DNA from: CAWGMT01 sp963823675
GTDB taxonomy: Bacteria; Planctomycetota; Planctomycetia; Isosphaerales; Isosphaeraceae
Assembly (NCBI GenBank): GCA_963823675.1
Contig: CAWGMT010000008.1
Coordinates: 620,001-684,000 of the forward strand
Length of the DNA stretch: 64,000 nt
Direction of reading: 5' to 3'
Part shown: piece after piece, positions 48,828 through 58,570 of the stretch
How positions within the stretch are numbered: the first letter of the stretch is position 1
Layout: each line of letters opens with the position of its first letter
Position numbers and translations under genes: made by a program
Notes under the pieces: model-generated
What the model was told of the DNA's origin: nothing
Databases searched by the model: none
Seen by the model: only the letters and a program-made list of their open reading frames with translations

Positions 48828-50405
48828 GTGAACAGATCTCAGCACGCACTCCGTGTCGGCCTCCTCGTGGCCGGCGCCGCGATTCTGCTCGGATGGGTGA
48901 TCCGGCACTCGGAGGCCAGTTTTGCCGATGGCCTGCGTTATATCCACCGAGCCGAACTTATCCAGACGGATGACTTTCGCGGTGGGCTCATTTCGGGCGT
49001 CGACCACCCGTTGCACCCCCTGGGCATCGCCGTGATTCACAAGCTCCTGGGAGGTGCCGATCCCGCCTCCTGGCAGCTCGCCGCGCTGTTGCTTTGCTTG
49101 ACGTCGGCCGTTCTCCTGGTGGTTCCGGTGTACCTCTTAACGCTCGAGCTCTTCGGGGAGCAAGCCGCGTGGATGGCGAGCGTGCTAGTCGTCGTCAATC
49201 CGATCATCGGATACGTGGTGGTCAACGTCCTGAGCGAAAGCACGTTTTTGCTGTGGTGGACCTTTGGATTGTGGGGAGCCGTGCGATTCTTGCGCGAAGG
49301 TCGATTTGCGTGGCTGCCCCTGGCGCTTGCCTTTGGGGCCTTGGCCTACCTGACCCGTCCCGAGGGCATGCTTTTACCGGCGGCCCTCCTCGCGACGCTC
49401 CTCTTCCTCCCGATCTTGCGTGCAACCCGCATCAACTGGCCGCGGTGGTGGCAGGCGATGGCTTTTCTGATGGCGGGCGCGTTGCTCCTGGTGGGACCTT
49501 ATATCGCGGCCAGGGGCGGTCTGGCCACCAAGCCGGGAATCGCGCGCGTCTTGGGGCTGGCGCCCGGTTCGCAGCCACTCGCCCTCGAACGAGAGCGGCC
49601 GCTACCCGACGGACAGACGCCGCTTGAGACCTACCGGATCGCGACGGTCCGCATGGCCAAGGTATTCCGCGCCGCGGTGACGCCCCCGCTGTTCCCGTTT
49701 GCGCTCTTCGGGCTGGTGCTGGCCGCGACGCTCAAATCACGGATCAGGGCCTGGCTATTCCTGTCAATCGTGCTCTCGGCGTCGGCGCTGGCCTTGGTGC
49801 GGCTGCACGCGACCGGGGGCTACTGCACGGTGCGCCACGGCCTGGTTCCCGGCATGCTCCTCACGCTCGCCGCCGCCCACGGGATCACCTGGCTGATGGG
49901 CAAAGTTTGGATCCCAGGCCGCTGGCTCGGCCTGGCGCACGAGCGGTTACGGCCCGGCCCCGCCGTGTGGTCGGCCATGATCTTTTTCTTCATCGTGATG
50001 CCGAACATTACTTCGCAGGGACCGGCGGGCGCCGGCCCTTTCTCGGTCTATCGCCAGACAGGGCGGTGGCTTGCCCAGCACGCCCAGGACGACGGCAAGG
50101 TGCTCGACCTGACCGATTGGTCGCTCTTTTTCAGCGACCGTCCGGGATACATTTTCGCGAACGTCTACGAAGCCCCGCGGGACCCCAAGACCCGATGGAT
50201 CGTGGCGCGCAAGCCGCACGTCGAAGGGCACTGGCACTACAGCAAGGTCCTGCGCGATCTGATCGGCGATCGCCAACCCATCGCGCTTGTCCCTCCCCAA
50301 GCCGGCCCGAATCGAGTCCAGATCCGGATCTACGACCTCCACTCCTCAGCCAGCCAGACCGCAGCGACGACCAACCCGCAGGTGCTGGATTCGCGACTTC
50401 GTTAG
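48828..50405 (+). CDS. Membrane glycosyltransferase (GT39/ArnT-PMT-like)
   Basis: A 525-residue protein with about ten membrane segments, the layout of lipid-linked-sugar transferases. The first outer loop carries ADGLRYIHRAELIQTDDFRG and ISGVDHPLHPLGIAVIHKLL, with the D-H-P pattern at the expected catalytic place for the family. Helices include LLCLTSAVLLVVPVYLLTLE, WMASVLVVVNPIIGYVVVN and AMAFLMAGALLLVGPYIAA. The C-terminal ~120 residues are periplasmic (VYRQTGRWLAQHAQDDGKVL). AAGGAGG lies 7 bases before the GTG, one of the strongest ribosome sites in the window. It probably adds a sugar to an envelope glycan or protein. Confidence 0.85.
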   Translation: MNRSQHALRVGLLVAGAAILLGWVIRHSEASFADGLRYIHRAELIQTDDFRGGLISGVDHPLHPLGIAVIHKLLGGADPASWQLAALLLCLTSAVLLVVPVYLLTLELFGEQAAWMASVLVVVNPIIGYVVVNVLSESTFLLWWTFGLWGAVRFLREGRFAWLPLALAFGALAYLTRPEGMLLPAALLATLLFLPILRATRINWPRWWQAMAFLMAGALLLVGPYIAARGGLATKPGIARVLGLAPGSQPLALERERPLPDGQTPLETYRIATVRMAKVFRAAVTPPLFPFALFGLVLAATLKSRIRAWLFLSIVLSASALALVRLHATGGYCTVRHGLVPGMLLTLAAAHGITWLMGKVWIPGRWLGLAHERLRPGPAVWSAMIFFFIVMPNITSQGPAGAGPFSVYRQTGRWLAQHAQDDGKVLDLTDWSLFFSDRPGYIFANVYEAPRDPKTRWIVARKPHVEGHWHYSKVLRDLIGDRQPIALVPPQAGPNRVQIRIYDLHSSASQTAATTNPQVLDSRLR

Positions 50406-50483
50406 TACGCTGACGAGAGCAGGCGCTGGGCGGTCGGCAGTAGGCTGTTGAGGGAATCGATACGCGTGGTTGGGCTTCCCCCC

Positions 50484-50519
50484 CTCTCCCTGTGGGAGAG
50501 GTCCCCACAGGATGTGGGG
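50484..50519. terminator. Double hairpin between convergent genes
   Basis: CTCTCCC/GGGAGAG (3-base loop, 50484-50500) and CCCCAC/GTGGGG (5-base loop, 50503-50519) are two perfect adjacent hairpins in the gap between convergently read genes. There is no T-run, so a factor-independent terminator is not certain. The same CTCTCCC-TGT-GGGAGAG word occurs as a dispersed repeat in many bacteria. Confidence 0.5.
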
Positions 50520-50564
50520 GGTGAGGGCCAGGGGGAAGGTGGCCCGAAGGGCCGGATGCGGGGG

Positions 50565-52986
50565 TTATTTTGATTCCAGCTTCTTCAAACGAACGCGGCG
50601 ATCCTTAACGAGGCTGCGCGCCTCCTCATTCTCGGGCTCAAGCGTCGCCGCGTGGAGGGCCGCGTCGAGGGCTTTTCGCTCCCAGCCGATCACTGGTGCA
50701 CCTTCCTCGCGGTAGGCGATCTTCGCTTGCTGGACATATCCATCGCTCAGAAGCATGAAGGAGGTGGCCTGATCAGGATACGATCGCGTGAGCCGTTCGG
50801 CCAGTGCGACCAGTTGATCGGCGATCCGGTGCGCATCGCCGAGTTTGCCGGCCTGTCTTTGCCACGTCATTGTGCGGGCACAGTGGTGCATCATAATCCC
50901 GCCGACGGCGGGAATCCGGGTATGATCGAGGCCGAACTTCGTGGCATCGGATTGGATTGAGGAGATGATGCGATCCATCCATGCTTCGGCTGGAAGATCC
51001 GCCGGTATGAGCCAGGGTGACTTGACAACCGACGGCAGCCAGCCGATCCGCCTCGCTGTCAGTTCAGCGAGGTTCCTTTCCAAATCTGGCATTCCGACGT
51101 GCGCTGGCTGCGGTTGGATCGGGGGTCGAGGTGGTGTGAATTCGCCCGACCATCGTCCCAGCGCCGCGAGAGTCGATGCCTCGCACAAAGCGACTTCACG
51201 AAACACGGTTTCCGCATCCGGCACGGATCTGACCAGATTGAGATCTTCATCGAGTTCCTTCCGTGCGCGATCCCAGTCGCCACGCAACATCAGATAATCC
51301 GCGTGGCGACGATGGCAATGGCTGAGTTGACACATCTCACCAACATAGACTTCATGAGGTGATTTCGATCGCTCCAGCATCGCGATCGCCCGTGCGTTCC
51401 ATTGTTCATAAAATTGGTCGTTCTTGGAGTCACTAACATAGGTCATCAAGCCAACGGCTGCTCCGAACCGTCTCTGCTGGATGTCCACGTCGCCGGGACT
51501 GAGAGCGAGCCATGCCTCGCAATAGCCGATGTATTCCTCGATGAGCGACCGTGCCTCGTCTTGCTTCCCGACATGCAGATAGAAAGCCGCGAGGTAACTA
51601 TCGATCGCGGCGAGTCGTTTCAGACCGCCGATGTCGAGAGGATATCGTTTCGAAAGCTCGATTTCCTGCGAGCGAGCTAGTTCAAGAGCATTAACATGAT
51701 CAATTTTAAAATATACGACCGACTTCTCCTGCCAGTCAATGGACAATATCCTTGACAGCTCATCAAGCGATCGCGATGCCACCTGGTAATTCTCCTCGGA
51801 ACGCAATCGCTGCGCCTCGGAACGCCGCAACAGTGCGAAGGTCCCCAGAGAACTCCCGATCAGCATCAGTAACAAAGTTGCTGCCAGAGCCGCGATCACA
51901 GGTTGACGGCGGCACCAGCGCCAGGCGTGCTCGACCGGGGATACGGGCCTCGCCTTGATCGGACGGCCTTCCAGCAAGCGGTTGAGGTCGTCGGCCAGTG
52001 CCTCGGCCGAGGCGTAGCGCCGGGAGGGGTTCTTCTCCAGGCACTTGAGTGCGATGGTTTCCAGGTCGCGGGGGACGCTCGGGTTAAGATGGCGGGGGCA
52101 TGCGGGTTCCGCGTTGCGGATCTGGTCGAACGTCTCGATGGTCGAGGCGGCCAGGAACGGCGGCCGGCCGGTCAAGAGTTCGTATAAGATGGCGCCCAGG
52201 GCGTAGACGTCGGTGGCGGGGCCAAGGACCGCGCGGTCGGCCGCGATCTGTTCGGGCGCCATGTAGGAGGGCGTCCCGCACGGGCCGGCCATGCTCGTTG
52301 AGGAGGCCCCCAGATCGGCCAGAGGCCGGGCGATACCGAAATCAGCGACTTTGGGAGACGCGTCTTTCCACGTCGCGTCCAGTGCGGAATCGAGGAGGAT
52401 GTTCGAGGGTTTCAGGTCGAGGTGCAGCAGGCCGGCTGTGTGTACCGCGGACATCGCCGCGGCGACCGGTCTCACGAGTTCGGCGGCGGCTCGTGGCCGC
52501 ACCGGTCCCCGCAGCCGCTCCTTCAAGCTCCCTCCCGGCACGAATTCCAGCACGAGGTACAGCCAGCCGCCGGCCTCGCCCGCGTCGTGAATCTGGACGA
52601 TGTTGGGGTGGCAAACCCGAGTGACGCATCGTGCTTCCGAAAGCCAGCGCTTGCGCTCGCGCGAGCGAGTCATCGGGCCGCTCGGCACGATCTTGAGGGC
52701 TACCGTGCGTGCGAGTTTGGGCTCCCACGCTCGGTAAACCACACCCATGCCGCCGCGCCCGAGTTCGCCTTCGATGTCGAAGCCGGGGATGTGCGGCCGG
52801 TCCTCCTCGGCCGGAAGCGACGCCGGCGACGGGCCAGTCGCCGTGTGGTGCGCAAGAAGCTTTTCGAGCGACCCCACGCATTTTTCACAGTGTTGGACAT
52901 GCGCCTCGGCCGCGGCCCATCGAGCGCCGTCGAGCGAGTCGTGACCAAGCCGGGCGAGAGTGTCGTCGGAAGGGCAGGTGGACATG
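50565..52986 (-). CDS. Serine/threonine protein kinase with zinc-finger-like N-terminus
   Basis: An ~806-residue membrane kinase. Residues 1-45 contain H-V-Q-H-C-E-K-C, the pattern of zinc-binding anti-sigma (zf-HC2-like) modules. The kinase domain follows: Gly loop LGRGGMGVVY (75-84), Lys98, catalytic HLDLKPSN (His188, Asp190), DFG (215-217) and APE (243-245). A membrane helix lies near residue 350-370 (PVIAALAATLLLMLIGSS). The outer ~430 residues are TPR-like helical (LAAIDSYLAAFYLHVGKQDE, ARSLIEEYIGYCEAWLALSP). The ATG at 52986 is preferred over a GTG at 52997. The ECF sigma gene lies 17 bases upstream, so they form one operon and probably one signalling unit. Confidence 0.92.
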
Positions 52987-53003
52987 GAGGAGATCACTTT
53001 GCA

Positions 53004-53660
53004 TCAGGACATATCGGGCGCGATGGCTTGAGGATTCCCGGGATACCGCTGGGTGGGGCGACGCTTGCCTTCGGCGCGGAGCATCCGCCCGACCCGCTTG
53101 TGCGCCGCAAACACGGCCGCGTACGACATTCCCATATCATTCGCAGTCTCGCGGATCGAGCAGCCGTCTATGGCGATCCGCCAGAACGCTTGCCAGGTCT
53201 GCGGCTCGACGCGTTGTTTTACCGCGTGCTGCACCTGCTCAGCCTGGCGCAGCAGGAGCGAACGTCGCGACTCCGACTCGGGCTCCTCGTGTTCCTCGCC
53301 ACCGATCGCGCCGACGGCCAGCAAGAATGCATCGGCGGGCTGATCGTCAAGAAAACGGACGGACTCTGTTCCGCGCTTACGAAGCAGGTCAACCTCCCGG
53401 GAATGGCAGAACTGCCGGAGCCAGCCACGAAACGTGCGGCCCGGATCGTATTGGTACGTGCGGATTCGATCCGCCAGCTCGATCCAGATTTGCTGGCAAA
53501 GGTCTTCAAGGGTGCCGTCGTCCAGGCCATAACCTCGGCACCAGGAACGAATCAGGGAATCATAGCTTTTGAAGAATTCGCACCATGCGGGATGATCCGC
53601 CCAGTCGGCGACCCGCTTCAGAAGCAACGGGCTGGTGGTGACGCCGTTCTTCCGTTTCAT
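53004..53660 (-). CDS. ECF-type RNA polymerase sigma factor
   Basis: A 218-residue sigma factor. Region 2 is PAWCEFFKSYDSLIRSWCRG, LEDLCQQIWIELADRIRTY and GRTFRGWLRQFCHSREVDLL. Region 4 is TWQAFWRIAIDGCSIRETAN and DMGMSYAAVFAAHKRVGRML. An acidic linker (AIGGEEHEEPESESR) lies between. This type is abundant in planctomycetes and is commonly paired with a Ser/Thr kinase gene, as here. Control by phosphorylation or by the kinase N-terminus rather than by a classical anti-sigma factor is a reasonable inference. Confidence 0.88.
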   Translation of the reverse strand: MKRKNGVTTSPLLLKRVADWADHPAWCEFFKSYDSLIRSWCRGYGLDDGTLEDLCQQIWIELADRIRTYQYDPGRTFRGWLRQFCHSREVDLLRKRGTESVRFLDDQPADAFLLAVGAIGGEEHEEPESESRRSLLLRQAEQVQHAVKQRVEPQTWQAFWRIAIDGCSIRETANDMGMSYAAVFAAHKRVGRMLRAEGKRRPTQRYPGNPQAIAPDMS

Positions 53661-53897
53661 CGCACACCCCAGGTTGAAGGGTTCCGCAGCGCACCGGCCA
53701 GACGCTGAGAGCCGGACTGACCGGGAGCTGTGTTAACGCGCTTCGTAATACTTAGGGAGAGACAATCGTTCGCTCAAACACCTGCCAACCGGAAGTAAAT
53801 ATTGTACGGGCTTCTGCGACGCCCAAGCAATGGATCGCTCCCGGCACTCGGGAGGAGTCCCTGATAAGGGCATCGATGTTCCTTGGAGGGAAGTGTC
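53661..53897. other. Divergent intergenic region
   Basis: A 237-base gap between the sigma factor (minus) and the PEP-CTERM gene (plus). It is AT-richer than its surroundings around 53740-53815 (cgcttcgtaatacttaggg; taaatattgtacgg), which fits promoters in both directions. TAATACT at 53745-53751 is a possible -10. No hairpin or RNA gene is clear. Confidence 0.35.
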
Positions 53898-54734
53898 ATG
53901 AGAAGCTTCGCATTCGTAGGGGTTCTGTTGGTCATGTTGGTCGGTGGGCCAGCGGCCCGGGCCGGTAGTTTCCTGGAACTAACGGCCGTGACGCCCGGCA
54001 CATCAGGCACGTTCACGGGCACGCTCAACGGCGTGGCCGTCACGGGGGCGATCACGGCGAATGACGGGAGTTACGAGTTCACCTTGACGGGGCTCGCGAG
54101 CTGGGACAATTCGGTACTTAACAATACCTCGCCGCAGTACAGCTACAGCAACATCTATACCCCGTCGATCCCGCTGACTGACCAGGTCGGGTATGACAAG
54201 TTTGCCTCCTCGGGCACCGCGACCGTGACAATCACCTTCGGCTCACCGGTGACAGACCCCGTGTTCCATGTCGCGAACCTGGACGCCAGCGCGGACACCT
54301 TCTCGCTCACCGGCGGACTGACTGGCCTGAGCCTCCTCAGCGGCAACGGAGGGGCCGGTGACGGCCTAGGGGTCAGCGGCAACACGGTCTTGGACCTCAA
54401 CCCAGACACGGGCGTTGGGCAGGACCCTTCTACGCCACCCCTGACCTCGGGGCCGCGGTCGGCGTACGGCTCGGTCGAACTCCTTGGAACTATATCGACC
54501 CTGACGTTCAGCGTGAGCTACCCGGGCCTACCCCCGGGAGACGGCGGGAGCTTCACCCTCAGCGCCGGCGCCGCCGCAGTCCCCGAGCCCTCCTCGCTCG
54601 CCTTGTTGTGTGTGGCGGGGGCGCTCAGCGGGATCGCTTGCTCTTGGTGGCGGCGAAAGAAGGGGATGAAACAGAATTCGGGGTGTCGCCCGTCAAATTG
54701 GACGCAATCATGCTCCGAATTCTCAGCAACCTGA
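53898..54734 (+). CDS. PEP-CTERM sorted secreted protein
   Basis: A 278-residue exported protein. The signal peptide (SFAFVGVLLVMLVGGPAARA) leads to a Gly/Ser/Thr-rich beta domain without enzyme motifs. It ends with the PEP-CTERM signal: VPEPSSLALLCVAGALSGIA followed by C-S-W-W-R-R-K-K, recognised by an exosortase that removes the tail. A further ~25 residues after the basic anchor are unusual, so the original stop may lie nearer 54665. GGAGGG lies 7 bases before the ATG. The end overlaps the next gene by 25 bases. Confidence 0.88.
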   Translation: MRSFAFVGVLLVMLVGGPAARAGSFLELTAVTPGTSGTFTGTLNGVAVTGAITANDGSYEFTLTGLASWDNSVLNNTSPQYSYSNIYTPSIPLTDQVGYDKFASSGTATVTITFGSPVTDPVFHVANLDASADTFSLTGGLTGLSLLSGNGGAGDGLGVSGNTVLDLNPDTGVGQDPSTPPLTSGPRSAYGSVELLGTISTLTFSVSYPGLPPGDGGSFTLSAGAAAVPEPSSLALLCVAGALSGIACSWWRRKKGMKQNSGCRPSNWTQSCSEFSAT

Positions 54735-56749
54735 GGCCGTTCGGCTATGCACGCCGCCGCGCCGCAGGCAAGCGGCGAAGCCGCGTACAGCAGCCATGCG
54801 TGAAGCGGTTGGAAGTGCGGGCGCTTATGGCCTCCTTCCAACCGCTAGGTGCTTATACCAGCGCGGCCGCCGTATCAGCGGATGGTTCGACGGTCGTAGG
54901 AAACTCGCTGCTAGGAGCTGGGGGACCCATTTACTGGACCCAACGCACCGGTGTGGTCTTTCTCCGTGATTCCTCGGGAAATATCTATCCGGGCGTCGCA
55001 ACCGGCGTTTCTGGAAATGGTTCCGTCATCGTGGGCGACGGCTCTCTCGGCGGAGGGGCGTTTCGCTGGGCAAATGGTATTGCGGCCCCGATCTCTCAAC
55101 TGGCGGCGGCGAACGCGAATTCGGTGTCGACAGACGGCACGATCATCGCTGGCGACGTAGATACGGGTGGCGGTTGGTCTCCCTATATGCTGACTGGCGC
55201 GACCCTGGAGGTCAACTTCCTGCCCCCGGGTGATTACTCGAATCCTTTTCTTGGGACCACCATGTCAGCAAACGGTGACGTTCTCGCCGGGAATCCCACT
55301 GGCGGCCTTACTGAGGGGCCACCCTTGGGAACGTGGCAATGGAACGATGGCACATTGATCCAATTTCCTGACAGCACCACCGGTAGCGATGCCACAGCAG
55401 TGTCGCCGGATGGTTCCGTCGTGGTGGGATCGATAGGTGGCAACGGCGCCGGGGGCCTCACACAAGCGTTCGAATGGACCAACGGGGGGACCAATGGGGT
55501 GGTGACGCCCCTGACCTGGCCAGCCGGCTATAACACCGGCTCCGCAACGGCTGTCTCAACTGACGGGTCGACAATCGTGGGCGTTATGAGTCCACCAGGA
55601 AATGGAGGCGGAGGAGGAGGAGGGGGACAGCCGAGCGCTGCATTCATTTGGAATCAAGCCAGTGGCGTCCAGGATCTCCAGCAAGTATTGACTACCGATG
55701 ATGGTCTGGGCTCCTACCTCACCGGGTGGACCCTGACCGAGGCAACCGCCATAACCCCCGACGGAAACAGGATCGTCGGCAACGGTATTGACCCTCAAGG
55801 CCGACAAGAAGGCTGGATCGTCAATCTCAACGGACAAAAACTGAGCGGAACGACGACGTCGCTACAGGCAAGTCCCCCGAGCTCGGTCTATGGTCAACGG
55901 GTCACCCTCACGGCTACTGTCAGCCCCGATCCAGGAATGAGTGGGACGCCGACCGGCTCGGTCGCTTTCTACGACGGTGCCACCGATCTTGGCACGGCTT
56001 CGCTCATCGGCGATACTGCGACGCTGCCGGTAACCAGCCTGCCGGTGGGAACCGATGGGATCGCGGCCAGCTACGGCGGCGATTCGCAGTTCGGGACGAG
56101 TATGTCCTCGACAAGTGACGTGGCCGTGCAGCAAGATAAGACATCGGTCATCCTCACTCCCTCCGCCAATCCTGGGGGCTTCGGCCAGCAGATCACGTTT
56201 ACGGCCGTTGTCAGCCCCTTCCCGCCGGGCGTGGGAACGCCAAAGGGGTCCGTCACCTTCTACTACGGGGCTACGGATCTCGGCGCGGCGCCGCTCATCG
56301 GCGCCACCGCGGCGCTGCCGGTCAGCACGTTGCCGTTGGGAACCGATGCGATCACCGCCAGCTACGGCGGCGATCCCGATTTTGTCGGCAAGACGTCGGC
56401 CACGCTGAACGAAGTGATCACAACCGTTATCGTCAAGTTCGGTACCCGAACAACTCTGGCTGCTTCGCCGAAATCCGCGATCGTTGGTCGCTCGGTCACC
56501 CTGACCGCAACGGTCAAGCCAACCGGACCAGTCAGCGGAAGCCCGACCGGGACCGTCACGTTCACGGACGACGGCATTACATTGCGCACGATGTCGCTGA
56601 GTCGGGGCAAGGCGACGCTGAGAACCTCGAGTCTGCACCTTGGCAAGAACGATATCGAGGTGATCTACATCGGGGACAAACACTTCAAGGGCAGCATGTC
56701 ATTGCCCTTCGTCGAGACGATAACGAAGCCCGCGAAAAAAGCGAAGTGA
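54710..56749 (+). CDS. Surface protein with HAF-type repeats and Ig-like (Big_3) domains
   Basis: A 679-residue protein. The basic N-terminus ends in the motif VKRLEVRALMASFQ (residues ~30-43), a form of the L-E-x-R-x-L-(L/M) signal found at the start of many planctomycete surface proteins. Residues ~45-385 contain about eight HAF-like repeats: VSADGSTVVG, VSGNGSVIVG, MSANGDVLAG, VSPDGSVVVG, VSTDGSTIVG, ITPDGNRIVG. Residues ~390-670 form three Ig-like domains (VYGQRVTLTATVSPDPG, SVAFYDGATDLGTASL, IAASYGGDSQFGTS and their copies). It is probably exported and attached at the cell surface. The second and third Ig units are close copies of the first. Confidence 0.85.
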   Translation: MLRILSNLRPFGYARRRAAGKRRSRVQQPCVKRLEVRALMASFQPLGAYTSAAAVSADGSTVVGNSLLGAGGPIYWTQRTGVVFLRDSSGNIYPGVATGVSGNGSVIVGDGSLGGGAFRWANGIAAPISQLAAANANSVSTDGTIIAGDVDTGGGWSPYMLTGATLEVNFLPPGDYSNPFLGTTMSANGDVLAGNPTGGLTEGPPLGTWQWNDGTLIQFPDSTTGSDATAVSPDGSVVVGSIGGNGAGGLTQAFEWTNGGTNGVVTPLTWPAGYNTGSATAVSTDGSTIVGVMSPPGNGGGGGGGGQPSAAFIWNQASGVQDLQQVLTTDDGLGSYLTGWTLTEATAITPDGNRIVGNGIDPQGRQEGWIVNLNGQKLSGTTTSLQASPPSSVYGQRVTLTATVSPDPGMSGTPTGSVAFYDGATDLGTASLIGDTATLPVTSLPVGTDGIAASYGGDSQFGTSMSSTSDVAVQQDKTSVILTPSANPGGFGQQITFTAVVSPFPPGVGTPKGSVTFYYGATDLGAAPLIGATAALPVSTLPLGTDAITASYGGDPDFVGKTSATLNEVITTVIVKFGTRTTLAASPKSAIVGRSVTLTATVKPTGPVSGSPTGTVTFTDDGITLRTMSLSRGKATLRTSSLHLGKNDIEVIYIGDKHFKGSMSLPFVETITKPAKKAK

Positions 56750-56757
56750 ACTCGTCC

Positions 56758-56925
56758 ATGACATCTTCAGCCTTCGGGCAAGCCGTCACCCTCATGGACA
56801 CCGTCCGCACAACGGGCGAAGCAGAGACGCTACAACCGGTTTTGTCAAGCTCCTGGCTGGCTCGACAATCTTGGGGACGCTCGATAACAGCGTACAGCCG
56901 CTTGGGAGGATTTGCTTGGAACCGT
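56758..56925 (+). pseudogene. Decayed additional Ig-like (Big_3) repeat
   Basis: Directly after the stop of the Ig-like gene the DNA still reads SSAFGQAVTLMDTV, then in a shifted frame TTGFVKLLAGSTILGTLDNS. These match the start (FGQ-VTLTATV) and middle (TG-V-F-DG-T-LGT-L-NS) of the three Ig domains upstream. It seems to be a fourth domain that lost its frame. A stop gained before it, or a sequence error, could explain the break. Confidence 0.55.
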
Positions 56926-57005
56926 GGATAAGGGATATGTAAGGGATAAAGCCAAGCACAAATCTGAGTTCTGCTCTATCCTTTGCTGACGCGGTTGGTT
57001 GGCGG

Positions 57006-58346
57006 CTACCGCCCTTGATCCCGGGCTGACGGATCAGGCGGCGAAGCCACCGGATCCCTCGTCGTTCCGTCGCTGCGATCGGCGGCGGCGCTCGCCGGGC
57101 TTCGTCCGGTGCGCGGTGGGGCGGGCGTGTACGGATAGAACGGCGTCCGGTCGAAGAAATTGCGGGGGCGGAGGTCGAACCCGCTCCACATCACAAGCGC
57201 CGAGCCCTCCCAGGCGTCGTCGCCCGGCCAGAACCTCGGGGCCGAGCCGGGCTTGCCATCCTCATGACGCGGTTCGTGATGGCTGGCCGAGTTGCACCAG
57301 AGCACGACGTCGGTCTCCTCGACGACCTCCTCGTCCTTGACGATATTCGGCAGGTTGGCGAAGAGAAACTCCATCGGCCGGTTGGGATGCGAGCGGCTCA
57401 CCCACAGGTCGTGGCGCGTGAACTCCTCGTTATGCCGGGGCGTGCCGGTCCGGACGGGCATCAAGTCGTAGCCGATCGTCTCATTGCGCGCGTTCTTCTT
57501 GTCGCACTCGACCCGGATCATCGTGAATTCCTTCGGGTCCCAATCCACCCCGCCCTCCAGACCTCCGTTGAACGGTCCCTTGATGTCCTCGGCGCCCAGG
57601 CTCGCGGGGTCCTCGACGTGCCGCATCAGCATCGCCGAGTTCTTGCTCCCGTCGAAGAGGTCGATGTCGATGCGCCAGTGGGCGCTGTGGGTGTGGGCCT
57701 CGTAGCGGTGGCCGGGTAGGTTCTGTCCGGTGGCGCCGACGCGAAACGCGATGGTGCCGTCGTCATGAAACGAGTAAGACATGAGATACATATAATTGCC
57801 GGCTTCAAGTGCACCCCAGATCACCAGCTCGCGGCCGCGGCGGACGCCGTGGGCATAGTCTTTCCAGGCGATGCCCCGGTCGCGCGTCTCCTTGACGACG
57901 GTGGGATACGGATCGTCCCGGAATGGCGGCAGCAAGGTGCCAAAGGGGCCGGCATCCTCGGCCCGCACTTCGGCCAGCGGGAACGAAAAGCTCGTGAGGT
58001 CGTAGTAACGAATGAAACTCGACTGATGATAGGGCACGAACAACTCGGCGACACGGGCATCGTTCAAGATCTTGATCCAGTCTTCGGTCAGGTCGCGCTT
58101 GAACCAGGCCCCGGTGATGTACAGCCCCTTGTGCAGGCCGCGGGCGACGTGCACCTTCCACGCCGTCCCCCTGCGCGGCTCGATCCCCCCCGATTCGCTG
58201 ACCAGAAACTCGGCGGTCACTTCCTGCGAGGGCGGATCGACCAGGCCCTGCTGCCGGAAGAACCGCTGAGCGCGGGCAGCCGAGGGCGAGGTCGCCCAGG
58301 CCAGGAGCGCGAACAATACACACAAGCGGGCCGGCGGCAAGTGCAT
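57006..58346 (-). CDS. Copper amine oxidase catalytic-domain protein (secreted)
   Basis: A 446-residue exported protein (signal LCVLFALLAWATSPSAARAQ). The body aligns with the beta-sandwich catalytic domain of copper amine oxidases. WFKRDLTEDWIKILNDARV, ELFVPYHQ and RYYDLTSFSFPLAEV lead to GNYMYLMSYSFHDDGTIAFR, where Tyr185 sits at the site of the TPQ cofactor precursor (family N-Y-D/E). The copper-ligand-like HTHSAHW follows (His218, His220, His223), then a later TRHDLWVSRSHPNRPMEF. The residue after the Tyr is Met instead of Asp/Glu, so activity may differ. The small N-terminal domains of the family are absent; a similar region is encoded by the gene upstream. The last ~45 residues are a Pro/Ser/Arg tail. 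Confidence 0.78.
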   Translation of the reverse strand: MHLPPARLCVLFALLAWATSPSAARAQRFFRQQGLVDPPSQEVTAEFLVSESGGIEPRRGTAWKVHVARGLHKGLYITGAWFKRDLTEDWIKILNDARVAELFVPYHQSSFIRYYDLTSFSFPLAEVRAEDAGPFGTLLPPFRDDPYPTVVKETRDRGIAWKDYAHGVRRGRELVIWGALEAGNYMYLMSYSFHDDGTIAFRVGATGQNLPGHRYEAHTHSAHWRIDIDLFDGSKNSAMLMRHVEDPASLGAEDIKGPFNGGLEGGVDWDPKEFTMIRVECDKKNARNETIGYDLMPVRTGTPRHNEEFTRHDLWVSRSHPNRPMEFLFANLPNIVKDEEVVEETDVVLWCNSASHHEPRHEDGKPGSAPRFWPGDDAWEGSALVMWSGFDLRPRNFFDRTPFYPYTPAPPRTGRSPASAAADRSDGTTRDPVASPPDPSARDQGR

Positions 58347-58364
58347 GGAAACGACCTCGGGATC

Positions 58365-58570
58365 AGTTTTCGGTGTTCAGTGTTCGGTATTCAGTTTTCA
58401 GTTGAAGGAATGCATGCTCGTGGTTGATGTTTGCGGCGCAGTGAGCCGCTGGAATTATTAGCTTGCGAATCGCCGCGAGCGAAGGCCCACGAAAAACAGC
58501 CCCGCGCACTTTAGAACTTCTCGGTTCCACCAACTGAACGCTGAAAACTGAACACCGAAAACTGAACACT
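58365..58570. repeat. Inverted arrays of TTCAGTTTTC-type words
   Basis: 58365-58405 contains repeated words (TTTTCGGTGTTCAGTGTTCG, TTCAGTTTTCAGTTG). The reverse complement of the same words fills 58531-58570 (CAACTGAACGCTGAAAACTG). The two blocks face each other around ~125 bases between two minus-strand genes. The second block abuts the stop codon of the upstream gene. This is likely a repeat-derived spacer. Confidence 0.65.
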
